A stretch of DNA of 29,380 nucleotides from JAVMKJ01 sp031732875 (GTDB lineage Bacteria > Pseudomonadota > Gammaproteobacteria > Competibacterales > Competibacteraceae). Of this stretch, positions 8,008 through 16,276 are shown one piece after another. A program made the translations under genes and the position numbers. A model generated the notes under the pieces. It was given only the letters and a program-made list of their open reading frames with translations, was not told where the DNA came from and did not search any database. The stretch is taken from assembly GCA_031732875.1 (NCBI GenBank), contig JAVMKL010000126.1, positions 1 to 29,380 on the forward strand. Reading direction: 5' to 3'. Position 1 is the stretch's first letter, and each line of letters starts with the position of its first letter.

Positions 8008-8597
8008 CCGTGCCCGGCGGCGCGACGGTACGCGGCGTTCTGTACATCGCCGGCCTGGCGCTGCTGGCCGCGTCGAGCTATGGCCTGCTGCGGTGGGTGG
8101 AATCTTCGTTGCGGCAACCGGGCCCCGCCGAGAGCCAGGCGCCGGTATTGACCGTCGAGAGTTTCCGGGCGGTACGTCTCACTGTCGCTGGCCTGCGCGA
8201 GTACGTGCTCGAAGCACCCCTGCTGACCCAACTGTCCGGCCAGCTCGGAACCCGGATCGAGCGACCGACGATGGACTGGTACCAGCCGGATGGCCAGACC
8301 CGGGAATGGCGATTGCGGGCCGAACAGGGCTGGATTGCTGCCGACAACCAGTCGCTGCGCCTCGAAGGCGAGGTGGAAATGACCCGTACCGCCGAGAGCG
8401 GCAAGCCGCCGGCCACGATCACCACCCGCGACGTGCTGGTCCGGCCGGCCGAGCGCCGGGCCGAGACCGCCGCGCCCGCCCGGGCGGTCACGCCCGGCGG
8501 GGAAATGCGAGCCATCGGCCTTCGCGCCTTTCTGGATCAGGAGCGGCTGGAACTGCTTTCCGAGGTAAAAGGTGTCTATGAACCCCCCAAGCGTTAA
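8004..8597 (+). CDS. lptC: LPS export protein LptC
   Basis: LptC is a bitopic inner-membrane protein that receives LPS from LptB2FG and passes it to LptA. The product (about 197 aa) has a short N-terminus, one membrane anchor (about residues 10-28) and a periplasmic beta-jellyroll region containing REWRLRAEQGWIAADNQSL and a C-terminal DQERLELLSEVKGVYEP. Sequence conservation is modest, as usual for LptC, but its place between kdsC and lptA is decisive. The start is uncertain: a TTG at 8004 overlaps the kdsC stop, while a GTG two codons later (8010) is equally plausible. The 3' end overlaps the start of lptA by 20 bp. Confidence 0.9.
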   Translation: MTVPGGATVRGVLYIAGLALLAASSYGLLRWVESSLRQPGPAESQAPVLTVESFRAVRLTVAGLREYVLEAPLLTQLSGQLGTRIERPTMDWYQPDGQTREWRLRAEQGWIAADNQSLRLEGEVEMTRTAESGKPPATITTRDVLVRPAERRAETAAPARAVTPGGEMRAIGLRAFLDQERLELLSEVKGVYEPPKR

Positions 8598-9099
8598 ATT
8601 CGGGCTCGCGACCGCGCTGGCGCTGGTGGCGCCAACGGCCGCCGCCCTCCCGGAGGATCGCAACCAGCCCATCCACCTGGAAGCCAGCCGGGGTCAGTTG
8701 GACCAAAAGACCGGCGTCAGCGTCTACGAGGGCAACGTGATCATCACCCAGGGTTCGATGCGGCTGACCGCCGACACCGTCACCATCCATGTCAAGGACA
8801 ACAACTTTCAGCGGATGGAAGCCGTCGGTGCCCCGGCGAACCTGCGCTACAAGCCGACGGCGGACAAGCCGGAAATGCAGGGGACCAGCAAGCAGGTCGA
8901 GTACGACGTGGCCGGCGCCAAGGTTATCATGAGCGGCGGCGCCCGGCTGGTGCAGGGGCAGGACGTGTTCGTCGGCGACCGGGTGGAATACGATCTCAAG
9001 GGCGACGTGGTGCGGGCGCGCGGCGCCGGCGACAACGGTCGGATCCAGTTCACCATCCAGCCGCGGACGCAGGAGCCGCCGGCCGGCAAAAAGCCCTGA
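8578..9099 (+). CDS. lptA: LPS transport periplasmic bridge protein LptA
   Basis: LptA forms the periplasmic beta-jellyroll bridge that carries LPS to the outer-membrane LptDE. The 173-residue precursor has a signal peptide with a hydrophobic core (about residues 8-22) and a likely cleavage site after the Ala run near residue 24. The mature part begins with PIHLEASRGQLDQKTGVSVYE-like family sequence. Then GNVIITQGSMRLTADTV and VEYDLKGDVVRARG give the OstA-type repeats. The ATG at 8578 is preferred over a GTG two codons upstream because aaagg lies five bases before it. The gene overlaps lptC and ends two bases before lptB. Confidence 0.94.
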   Translation: MNPPSVKFGLATALALVAPTAAALPEDRNQPIHLEASRGQLDQKTGVSVYEGNVIITQGSMRLTADTVTIHVKDNNFQRMEAVGAPANLRYKPTADKPEMQGTSKQVEYDVAGAKVIMSGGARLVQGQDVFVGDRVEYDLKGDVVRARGAGDNGRIQFTIQPRTQEPPAGKKP

Positions 9100-9101
9100 T
9101 C

Positions 9102-9827
9102 ATGGCCGAACTGATCGCCAAGGAAATCGTCAAGTGCTACCGCAAGCGCGTGGTGGTGGACGCCGTATCGCTGACGGTCGCCAGCGGCGAGGTCGTCGGG
9201 CTCCTGGGGCCGAACGGCGCCGGCAAGACCACCAGTTTTTACATGATGGTAGGGTTGATTCATTGCGATGAGGGCCGAGTACTGCTGGACGGTCGCGATA
9301 TCACTCATCTGCCGATGCACGCGCGGGCGCGGCTCGGAGTCGGTTATCTGCCGCAGGAAGCCTCGGTGTTCCGGCGGTTGACGGTGCTGGACAACGTGCT
9401 GGCGATCCTGGAAACCCGCCGAGATCTCTCGCGGCGCGCGCGCCGGGCGCTGGCCGAGGAGTTGCTGCACGAACTGCACGTCGGCCATCTGAGCGCCAGC
9501 TCCGGCATCAGCCTGTCGGGCGGCGAGCGCCGGCGGGTGGAAATCGCCCGGGCGCTGGCGGCCAGCCCGGCGTTCATCCTGTTGGACGAGCCGTTCGCCG
9601 GCGTGGACCCCTTGTCGGTTCTGGATATCCAGCGCATCATCAGCCATCTCTGCGAGCGCGACATTGGGGTGTTGATCACCGATCACAACGTGCGGGAGAC
9701 CCTGGGGATCTGCGATCGCGCCTACATTCTCAACGAAGGTCGGGTGATCGCCGAGGGCGACCCCACCGCGATTCTTGCCAACCAGCAGGTCCGCCGGGTC
9801 TACCTGGGCGAGTCGTTCCAGATGTGA
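9102..9827 (+). CDS. lptB: LPS export ABC transporter ATP-binding protein
   Basis: LptB is the cytoplasmic ATPase that powers LPS extraction by LptFG. The 241-residue protein has Walker A GPNGAGKT (36-43), the Q-loop in GYLPQEASVF (81-90) and the ABC signature LSGGE (138-142). Walker B is FILLDEPFAGVDP, with catalytic E163, and the switch His lies in ITDHNVRET. GYLPQEASVFRRLTV and the LDEPFAGVDP ending are characteristic of LptB rather than amino-acid-transport ATPases. The lptF and lptG permease genes are not in this window; in relatives they are encoded elsewhere. rpoN follows after 114 bp, the usual neighbour. Confidence 0.96.
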   Translation: MAELIAKEIVKCYRKRVVVDAVSLTVASGEVVGLLGPNGAGKTTSFYMMVGLIHCDEGRVLLDGRDITHLPMHARARLGVGYLPQEASVFRRLTVLDNVLAILETRRDLSRRARRALAEELLHELHVGHLSASSGISLSGGERRRVEIARALAASPAFILLDEPFAGVDPLSVLDIQRIISHLCERDIGVLITDHNVRETLGICDRAYILNEGRVIAEGDPTAILANQQVRRVYLGESFQM

Positions 9828-9941
9828 GCCGGGAGGCTTGCGACGGGCCGGTGTCCGCATCCCTTCCACCATGACGCTCGAAACCCGCTAGGATTATATT
9901 GGTAGGCCAAGTTCAACGGCTCGAGCCAAGACCGAACGTAT

Positions 9942-11402
9942 ATGAGACAGTCATTGCAGCTACGCCTGGGTCAGCAACTGACCATGACCCCCCAATTGCA
10001 GCAGGCGATTCGTCTGCTGCAACTGTCCAGCCTGGATCTCCAGGTGGAGGTGCAGGCTATTCTCGATTCCAATTTGATGCTGGAGCGGGCCGACGAGCCG
10101 CAGGATCTGCCGGTGCAGCCGGAAACCCTGGCCGCCCAGGCGGCGGCGGAATCCAGTTCCGAAACCGAAATCGGCGCGGCGGGGGACACGCTGCCGGACG
10201 AATTGCCGGTGGACAGCGCCTGGGAGGATATCTACGAACCTTATGACGGCGCGACCCGTTATTCCCGGGGCGAAGAGGAGGACTGGGATCCCTACGAACG
10301 TTACGCGGGGGCGGGCGAGTCCCTGCGCGATTATCTGTATTGGCAGATGCGGCTGACCCCGTTCGACGAACGGGAACTGGCGATCGCCACCGCGATCATC
10401 GACGCGATCGGCGATTCGGGCTATCTGACCCTGTCGTTGGAGGAGATTTGTCAGGGTTTGCGGGACGAATTCCCGGTGACTCCGGCCGAAGCCGAGTTGG
10501 TGCTGAACCGGGTACAGCACTTCGATCCACAGGGCGTCGGCGCCCGCGGCCCCGCCGAGTGCCTGCTGCTGCAACTGGAAGCGCTGCCGGCGGATACCCC
10601 CTGGCTGGCCGAGGCGCGCTGCCTGGTCGAGCAGCATCTGGAACTGCTCGCCGACCATGATTTCGGCGGCCTGATGCGGCGGCTCAAAGTATCGCGCGAA
10701 GCCTTGCAGGGGATCGTGAACCTGATTCAGTCGCTGGACCCGCACCCGGGCGCCCGGTTGTCCAACGTCGCGCCGCAGTATGTGGTTCCGGATGTCCTGG
10801 TCTACCGGCAGCGCGACGCCTGGCGGGTCGAGTTGAATCACGAGAGTACCCCCAAGCTGCGGATCAACGCCCGCTACGCCGCTCTGGCGCGACGGAACGG
10901 CCACGACGGCGACGCGGCCTATCTCAAGAATCATTTGCAGGAAGCGCGCTGGTTCCTGAAGAGTCTGCAGAACCGCAACGAGACCCTGCTCAAGGTCGCG
11001 ACCTGCATCGTCGAGCGCCAGCGAGAATTCCTGGAGTACGGCGACGAGCATATGAAGCCGCTGATCCTGCGGGACATCGCCGAGACGCTGGGCATGCACG
11101 AATCGACCATCTCGCGCGTGACGACGCAGAAATACATGTACACGCCACGTGGGATTTACGAGTTGAAGTACTTCTTCTCCAGCCATGTCGGCACCAGCGA
11201 CGGCGGCGAATGTTCCTCGACCGCCATCCGGGCCATGATCCGCAAGCTGATCCTGGCGGAGAATCCCGGTAAACCGCTCAGCGACAGCCGGATCGCCCAG
11301 CTGCTCGGCGCGGAAGGTATTCAGGTGGCGCGGAGGACGGTGGCAAAATATCGGGAAGCGATGACCATACCATCATCATCGGATCGTAAACGCCTCGTCT
11401 GA
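9942..11402 (+). CDS. rpoN: RNA polymerase sigma-54 factor
   Basis: This is the 486-residue sigma-54, which directs RNA polymerase to -24/-12 promoters and needs AAA+ activators. Region I is the Gln/Leu-rich N-terminus (QQLTMTPQLQQAIRLLQLSS, about 11-30). Region II is acidic (about 50-115), and the core-binding region follows. The DNA-binding part contains the helix-turn-helix with DIAETLGMHESTISRVTTQK. The C-terminal RpoN box ARRTVAKYRE is at 463-472. Length and order match the family. It begins the nitrogen-PTS part of the cluster, as in E. coli. The 114-bp gap upstream could hold its own promoter, but no convincing one was found. Confidence 0.97.
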   Translation: MRQSLQLRLGQQLTMTPQLQQAIRLLQLSSLDLQVEVQAILDSNLMLERADEPQDLPVQPETLAAQAAAESSSETEIGAAGDTLPDELPVDSAWEDIYEPYDGATRYSRGEEEDWDPYERYAGAGESLRDYLYWQMRLTPFDERELAIATAIIDAIGDSGYLTLSLEEICQGLRDEFPVTPAEAELVLNRVQHFDPQGVGARGPAECLLLQLEALPADTPWLAEARCLVEQHLELLADHDFGGLMRRLKVSREALQGIVNLIQSLDPHPGARLSNVAPQYVVPDVLVYRQRDAWRVELNHESTPKLRINARYAALARRNGHDGDAAYLKNHLQEARWFLKSLQNRNETLLKVATCIVERQREFLEYGDEHMKPLILRDIAETLGMHESTISRVTTQKYMYTPRGIYELKYFFSSHVGTSDGGECSSTAIRAMIRKLILAENPGKPLSDSRIAQLLGAEGIQVARRTVAKYREAMTIPSSSDRKRLV

Positions 11403-11567
11403 ACGGACGGGGACATTCGCCCCGCGAGGGCATGTAACGGGAGTCGGGGGCGCGGTCGTCCATGGCGGTTCGAAATCATCACGTACTGTCAGCCGTCGCG
11501 GTCGCCGCGCAAGGATGGCCCCCCGGCGCCCATCCGAGGCAAGACCTGTTAGCCAGGAGTCCATGTC

Positions 11568-11891
11568 ATGCAAATCAAATTGAGCGGACACCACGTGGAA
11601 ATCACTCAGGCCCTGCACGATTACGTGCACGGCAAGCTGGAACGCATCGAGCGGCATTTCGACAATGTCACCAGCGCCCAAGTGATTCTCAGCGTCGAGA
11701 AACTGCGCCAGAAGGCCGAGGCGACCATCCACGTTGCCGGTAACGAGATCTATGCCGATGCGGTGGAGGAGGACCTGTATGCCGCGATCGATGTGTTGAG
11801 CGACAAGATCGACCGTCAAATCAAGAAGCACAAGGAGAAAATGACGGAAAAGCATCGCGGCGAAAAGGCGCGCAACTATTCCCAGCCTTGA
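11568..11891 (+). CDS. hpf: Ribosome hibernation promoting factor, short form
   Basis: This 107-residue protein is a short HPF/RaiA-type ribosome-associated factor that binds the 30S decoding centre in stationary phase and promotes inactive ribosome dimers together with a modulation factor. The N-terminus (MQIKLSGHHVEITQALHDYV) and the alpha/beta core with EKLRQKAEATIHV are typical. A basic C-terminal tail (KIDRQIKKHKEKMTEKH) would contact rRNA. It lacks the long C-terminal dimerisation domain. The ATG at 11568 has aggag eight bases upstream. A 165-bp gap separates it from rpoN, the usual upstream neighbour. Confidence 0.94.
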   Translation: MQIKLSGHHVEITQALHDYVHGKLERIERHFDNVTSAQVILSVEKLRQKAEATIHVAGNEIYADAVEEDLYAAIDVLSDKIDRQIKKHKEKMTEKHRGEKARNYSQP

Positions 11892-11907
11892 GCGTGCGGG
11901 TGCGGCG

Positions 11908-12381
11908 ATGGACATCACGGATCTGATTACCCGCGAGCGGATCGTCTGCGATAGCGAGGTGGCCAGCAAGAAGCGGGTCATCGAGGTCTTGAGCGAGCTG
12001 CTCGCCACCGGGCAGCCCGACCTGGCGGCTCGCCCGATTTTCGACAGCCTGGTCGGCCGGGAGCGTCTGGGGAGCACGGGCCTGGGCCATGGGGTCGCTT
12101 TGCCCCATGGCCGGTTCAGTCAGAGCCAGTATGCCATCGGCGCGTTCGTCAAGCTTAGGAAGGGCGTGGATTTCGACGCCCTCGACCGGCAGCCGGTGGA
12201 CTTGGTGTTCGGGTTGCTGGTGCCGGACCACTACACCGACGAGCATCTGAAGATCCTTGCCTATCTGGCGGAGATGTTCAGCGATCGGGCTTTTTGCCAG
12301 CATCTGCGGGAGACTGATTCCGACCAGTTGCTGTTCGAGCAACTGATGGACTGGAAACCCACCATATCCCCTTTGCCATGA
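11908..12381 (+). CDS. ptsN: PTS IIA-like nitrogen regulatory protein
   Basis: EIIA-Ntr is the terminal phosphoacceptor of the nitrogen PTS; it does not move sugar but regulates targets such as potassium transport and sensor kinases. The 157-residue protein carries the EIIA fold with GLGHGVALPHGR; H67 (in PHG) corresponds to the phosphorylated His. DREVVFGLLVP-like sequence (DLVFGLLVPDHYTDEHLKIL) and the C-terminal helix follow as in the family. It starts 16 bp after hpf and its stop overlaps the hprK start (ATGA), placing it in the same regulatory unit as the HPr kinase. Confidence 0.95.
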   Translation: MDITDLITRERIVCDSEVASKKRVIEVLSELLATGQPDLAARPIFDSLVGRERLGSTGLGHGVALPHGRFSQSQYAIGAFVKLRKGVDFDALDRQPVDLVFGLLVPDHYTDEHLKILAYLAEMFSDRAFCQHLRETDSDQLLFEQLMDWKPTISPLP

Positions 12382-13322
12382 ATCACTCGACAAGTGCCCG
12401 GGCTGTTTTCCAGGAGCTGGAAATCGAGCTGGAATTGAGCTGGGTCGGGGGCTCGGCCGGAGCGGAGCGGGTCCTGTGGTTGCCGGTCGAGGCGGGTGCG
12501 CCCTTGTTCGGGCGGTTGAACTGGGTGCATCCCTCCCGCCTGCAACTCCTCGGTCACGAAGAAAGCGCTTTCCTGGACCGACTGGAACCGGCCGGCCGGG
12601 ATGCCCTGATTCGTCACCTGCTGGGACCCTCGGCCGGCGCCGTTCTGGTGTGCGGTGATTTCGACCGGGCCGAAGCGCTGCGACCGGCCGCCGATGCGAC
12701 CGGAACCCCGCTCTGGCATACGCCGCTGACCCAGGCGGTCGCCTTGGAACGGCTCCACCACTATCACCGTCGCCTGGAAGCGTCCACCGTGGTCCACGGC
12801 GAGTTGCTGGAGGTATTCGGTCTGGGCGTGCTGATCACCGGCGGCAGTGGTATCGGCAAGAGCGAGCTCGCTCTGGAACTGATCAGCCGCGGCCATCGCC
12901 TGATCGCCGATGACACCCCGAACCTGACCCGGGTGTCGCCCGATGTGTTGGATGGCACCTGCCCGCCGACCATCGGCGATCTGCTGGAGGTGCGAGGTCT
13001 GGGGATCCTCAATATCCGCCGTATGTTCGGGGACAGCGCCATCAAGCGCAACAAGCGGGTGCGGCTGATCATTCACCTGGTCAGGCTGGAGGACATCGCT
13101 TCGCCCGCCGAATCCCGGTTGCGGGGCTTGCGCGATACCCGGGTGATTCTGGGCGTCGGCGTCCCCGCGATCACGCTGCCGATCGCTCCGGGCCGCAATC
13201 TGGCGGTGCTGGTGGAATGCGCGGTGCGGGATCACATCCTGCGGTTGAACGGCTATCGGGCCGAACAGGACATGATGGCGCGCGTGAACAAAGCCATGGC
13301 GAGGACCGCGCCGTGCGAATAA
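12378..13322 (+). CDS. hprK: HPr kinase/phosphorylase
   Basis: HprK uses ATP or pyrophosphate to phosphorylate a Ser of HPr and reverses this with phosphate. The 314-residue protein has an N-terminal MurF-like domain (about 10-130). The kinase domain contains the conserved H140 (VVHGELLEVFGLG), P-loop GGSGIGKS (155-162, K161) and HRLIADD. The family signature is EVRGLGILNIRRMFG (204-218), and the C-terminal loop has LPIAPGRNLAVLVE. Enterobacteria lack this gene at this place; here it lies between ptsN and rapZ. Its ATG overlaps the ptsN stop and its end overlaps rapZ by 10 bp. The partner HPr, two genes downstream, retains the target Ser. Confidence 0.95.
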   Translation: MNHSTSARAVFQELEIELELSWVGGSAGAERVLWLPVEAGAPLFGRLNWVHPSRLQLLGHEESAFLDRLEPAGRDALIRHLLGPSAGAVLVCGDFDRAEALRPAADATGTPLWHTPLTQAVALERLHHYHRRLEASTVVHGELLEVFGLGVLITGGSGIGKSELALELISRGHRLIADDTPNLTRVSPDVLDGTCPPTIGDLLEVRGLGILNIRRMFGDSAIKRNKRVRLIIHLVRLEDIASPAESRLRGLRDTRVILGVGVPAITLPIAPGRNLAVLVECAVRDHILRLNGYRAEQDMMARVNKAMARTAPCE

Positions 13323-14170
13323 TCATCGTCAGCGGCTTGTCGGGTTCCGGCAAGACCATCGCGCTGCAGACCCTGGAGGATCTGGACTACTACTGCGTCG
13401 ACAATCTTCCGTTCAAGCTGATTCTTCCGCTGGCGCGGGAAATACTCGCCGCCAGCGACATCGCGCCGCCGGCGGTGGCGGTGGGGGTGGACGCGCGCAA
13501 TTTTATCGACGAATTGAACCAGTTTCCCACCACCCTCACCGAACTGCGCGCCAGCGAGTTGACCGTGGAGGTGCTGTTCCTGCAGGCCGACGAGGAGATT
13601 CTGCTCAAGCGTTACAGCGAAACCCGCCGCCGGCATCCCCTGGATCTGGGCAGCGTTCCCCTGCGGGAGGCGATTCGCCAGGAACGGCGCCTGCTGGAGC
13701 CGATCGTCGCCTGCGCCGATCTGATCGTCGACACCAGCGATACCAATATCTACCAGTTGCGCGAACTCCTGCGCGCGCGCATTCACGATACGCCCCGCGA
13801 GGCGATGTCGCTGCTGTTCGAATCCTTCGGGTTCAAGAACGGGGTACCGGCCGATGCGGATTTCGTCTTCGACGTCCGTTGCCTGCCCAATCCCCACTGG
13901 GAACCGCAATTGCGACCATTGACCGGACTCGACCGGCCGGTGAGCGAATTTCTCGAGCATCAGCCGGAGGTGATGGAAATGGTCGCCGACCTGAGCCGCT
14001 TGCTGGAGGCGTGGCTGCCCCGGTTCGAGGCGAGCGATCGCAGCTATCTGACGGTGGCGATCGGTTGTACCGGCGGCCAGCATCGCTCGGTTTATATCGC
14101 CGAGGCGCTGGCCCGCCATTTCAACGGAGTTCGCGACTATGTCATGGTGCGCCATCGGGAGCTAAAATGA
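13313..14170 (+). CDS. rapZ: RNase adapter protein / nucleotide-binding protein RapZ
   Basis: RapZ (YvcJ/YhbJ family) binds nucleotide and, in enterobacteria, guides RNase E to the small RNA GlmZ to control glucosamine-6-phosphate synthase. The 285-residue protein has an N-terminal P-loop VSGLSGSGKT (K14), YYCVDNLP and the R(H/R)PL region (RRRHPLDLG). The C-terminal domain holds FDVRCLPNP and IGCTGGQHRSVYIAEALARHF. The GTG at 13313 is preferred because gagga (13301-13305) lies seven bases upstream and the length then matches E. coli (284 aa); a longer frame from 13217 runs inside hprK. The stop overlaps the ptsH start. Whether GlmZ-type control exists here is unknown. Confidence 0.95.
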   Translation: MRIIIVSGLSGSGKTIALQTLEDLDYYCVDNLPFKLILPLAREILAASDIAPPAVAVGVDARNFIDELNQFPTTLTELRASELTVEVLFLQADEEILLKRYSETRRRHPLDLGSVPLREAIRQERRLLEPIVACADLIVDTSDTNIYQLRELLRARIHDTPREAMSLLFESFGFKNGVPADADFVFDVRCLPNPHWEPQLRPLTGLDRPVSEFLEHQPEVMEMVADLSRLLEAWLPRFEASDRSYLTVAIGCTGGQHRSVYIAEALARHFNGVRDYVMVRHRELK

Positions 14171-14499
14171 AGCAACAGCCGCCGTCGGCCGACCGGGTCG
14201 GGTCGGCTGGGAACAACGGGGACTCCGGGGTGCTGAAACGGGAAATCACCATCATCAACAAGCTGGGGCTGCACGCCCGCGCCGCTGCCAAGTTCGTGAC
14301 GCTGGCGGCGGGGTTCGATGCCGAGATCCGGTTGCTGCGAAGCGGGCGCGAGGTCAACGGCAAGAGCATCATGGGCGTAATGATGCTGGCGGCGGCGTGC
14401 GGAGCCCGGCTGGAACTGCGCGCCAGCGGTCCTGAGGCCGAGCAGGCGCTCGAACATCTGGAAGGTCTGATTCTTCGCCGTTTCGACGAGGACGAATGA
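14167..14499 (+). CDS. ptsH: Phosphocarrier protein HPr
   Basis: HPr accepts phosphate from EI and passes it to EIIA proteins. With the ATG at 14167 (overlapping the rapZ stop, ATGA) the product is 110 residues: a Ser/Gly/Pro-rich leader of about 22 residues and then the normal HPr fold from REITIINKLGLHARAAAKF. The catalytic His is H36 and the HprK target Ser is S67 in GKSIMG; their spacing of 31 equals His15-Ser46 in classical HPr. A GTG at 14230 would give an 89-residue protein of standard length, so the start is open. Presence of the Ser with hprK nearby implies dual phosphorylation. Confidence 0.92.
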   Translation: MKQQPPSADRVGSAGNNGDSGVLKREITIINKLGLHARAAAKFVTLAAGFDAEIRLLRSGREVNGKSIMGVMMLAAACGARLELRASGPEAEQALEHLEGLILRRFDEDE

Positions 14500-14512
14500 G
14501 AGGGGTTTCTCC

Positions 14513-16267
14513 ATGCCATTTTCGCTGCATGGGATCGGTGTTTCCCGTGGATACGCGATCGGCAGGACGTATCTGTTGCAGCGCAACCAGGTGGAGATCA
14601 CCGAATACACCATCCCCGATACCATCGTCGAGGATGAAGTCCGGCGTTTTCTGAACAGCCTGGATTTGGCCCGGCAGCAATTGCGGGAGATTCGGGTGCG
14701 GGTTCCAACGACGGCGCCCGGCGATATCACCGCCTTCATCGACACTCACCTGCTGATGCTGCAGGACGCCACCTTGACCGAGGCGCCGATCCATCTGATT
14801 CGGGCGCGCAAGTGCAACGCCGAATGGGCGCTCAAACTGCAGCGGGATTCACTGGTTCAGGTGTTCGAGGAGATGGACGATCCCTACCTGCGCACCCGCA
14901 AGGACGATGTGGATCATGTGGTGCGGCGAGTCCTGCGCATTTTGGTGACCGAAGATCCGACCTACCTGAGCGATCCCGATTTCGCCGAACTGGCGTCCAG
15001 CCGGCTGGAGGGGCGGGTCATCATCGCCGACGACCTGACGCCGGCCGATACCATCCTGATGCAACATCAGGGAGTGCTGGCCTTCGTCACCGAGTACGGC
15101 GGTCCGCTGTCCCATACCGCCATCCTGGCGCGCAGCCTGGGCATTCCGGCGGTGGTGGGCGCGCGCAATGCGCGGACCTATTTGGGACACGACGAACCGG
15201 TGATCGTGGACGGTCGCCAGGGAGTGATCCTGGTCGGGCTGGACGAGCGAATCCTGCGCTATTATCGCCACAAGCAGCAGGAAGAGCGCCGGCAGCAGCG
15301 CGAGTTGAACAAGCTCAAGGGCAAGCCGGCGGTCACCCACGACGGAGTGAGGATCGGGCTGCACGCCAACATCGAATTGCCCGAAGACGCGATGGCGGTA
15401 CGGGACGTGGCGGCCGACGGGATCGGACTGTACCGGACCGAATTCCTGTTCATGAACCGAGCCGACGTGCCGGACGAGGAGGAGCATCTGGCTTCCTACC
15501 TGCACGTCATCAAGACTCTGGAAGGCATCCCCATCACCATCCGTACCGCCGATCTCGGCGCCGACAAGCAGGTGGACGGCGGTCGGGAGGGACCGGTCAG
15601 CACCAATCCGGCGCTCGGGTTGCGGGCCATCCGCATGTGCCTGAAGGATCTGGGGATGTTCCGCCCGCAACTGCGCGCCATCCTGCGAGCCTCGGCCCAC
15701 GGGCCGGTGCGGGTGATGATTCCGATGCTGTCCACCATCCACGAAGTGTTCCAGGTGCTGCGGCTGGTGGCGGAAACCAAAAAGGAACTGCGCGACCGCG
15801 GCCTGGCCTTCGACGAGAAGTTGCCGGTCGGCGGGATGATCGAGATCCCGGCGGCGGCAGTGTGCGCGGACCAGTTCGCCCGCTATCTGGACTTTCTGTC
15901 CATCGGTACCAACGATCTCATTCAGTACACCCTGGCGATCGACCGGGTGGACGACGAGGTCAACTATCTGTTCGACCCACTGCATCCGGCGGTGCTGATG
16001 TTGATTCGGAATACCATCCGCGCCGGTCACAAGGCCGGCATTCCGGTCAGCCTGTGCGGGGAAATGGCCGGTGACTCCCGCTACACCCGATTGCTGCTGG
16101 GGCTCGGCCTGACCGAGTTCAGCATGCATCCGACCACCCTGCTGGAAATCAAGAAGGTTATCCAGGACAGCGATGTCGGAGAACTGAGTGAAGCGGTCCG
16201 GCGCCTGTTGCGGACCACCGACGCCGAAAAGTACGCCGAAATCCTCAAAGGCATCGCGCGGAATTGA
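14513..16267 (+). CDS. ptsI: Phosphoenolpyruvate-protein phosphotransferase (enzyme I)
   Basis: EI takes phosphate from PEP and gives it to HPr. The 584-residue protein starts directly with the EI fold (GIGVSRGYAIG), so it lacks the GAF domain that marks EI-Ntr (PtsP). The HPr-binding helical domain is followed by the phosphohistidine site GGPLSHTAILARSLG (H201). The PEP-binding barrel has GIGLYRTEFLFM, SIGTNDLIQYTLAIDR and the Cys-containing LCGEMAGDS. It starts 13 bp after ptsH. No EIIB or EIIC is seen here, so the EI-HPr-EIIA-Ntr chain with HprK looks regulatory. The stop is only nine bases from that of the convergent acyltransferase gene. Confidence 0.95.
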   Translation: MPFSLHGIGVSRGYAIGRTYLLQRNQVEITEYTIPDTIVEDEVRRFLNSLDLARQQLREIRVRVPTTAPGDITAFIDTHLLMLQDATLTEAPIHLIRARKCNAEWALKLQRDSLVQVFEEMDDPYLRTRKDDVDHVVRRVLRILVTEDPTYLSDPDFAELASSRLEGRVIIADDLTPADTILMQHQGVLAFVTEYGGPLSHTAILARSLGIPAVVGARNARTYLGHDEPVIVDGRQGVILVGLDERILRYYRHKQQEERRQQRELNKLKGKPAVTHDGVRIGLHANIELPEDAMAVRDVAADGIGLYRTEFLFMNRADVPDEEEHLASYLHVIKTLEGIPITIRTADLGADKQVDGGREGPVSTNPALGLRAIRMCLKDLGMFRPQLRAILRASAHGPVRVMIPMLSTIHEVFQVLRLVAETKKELRDRGLAFDEKLPVGGMIEIPAAAVCADQFARYLDFLSIGTNDLIQYTLAIDRVDDEVNYLFDPLHPAVLMLIRNTIRAGHKAGIPVSLCGEMAGDSRYTRLLLGLGLTEFSMHPTTLLEIKKVIQDSDVGELSEAVRRLLRTTDAEKYAEILKGIARN

Positions 16268-16276
16268 ACGGCGGGC

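Noticed and set aside
8790..8835. Sigma-54 (-24/-12) promoters around the rpoN/hpf genes or in the lpt genes
   Set aside because: I looked for the tggcac-N5-ttgc pattern in the intergenic gaps at 9828-9941 and 11403-11567 and found no acceptable match.
14849..16129. Long open frames on both strands overlapping ptsI
   Set aside because: EI motifs in the sense frame are complete and in correct order, so the others are shadows.
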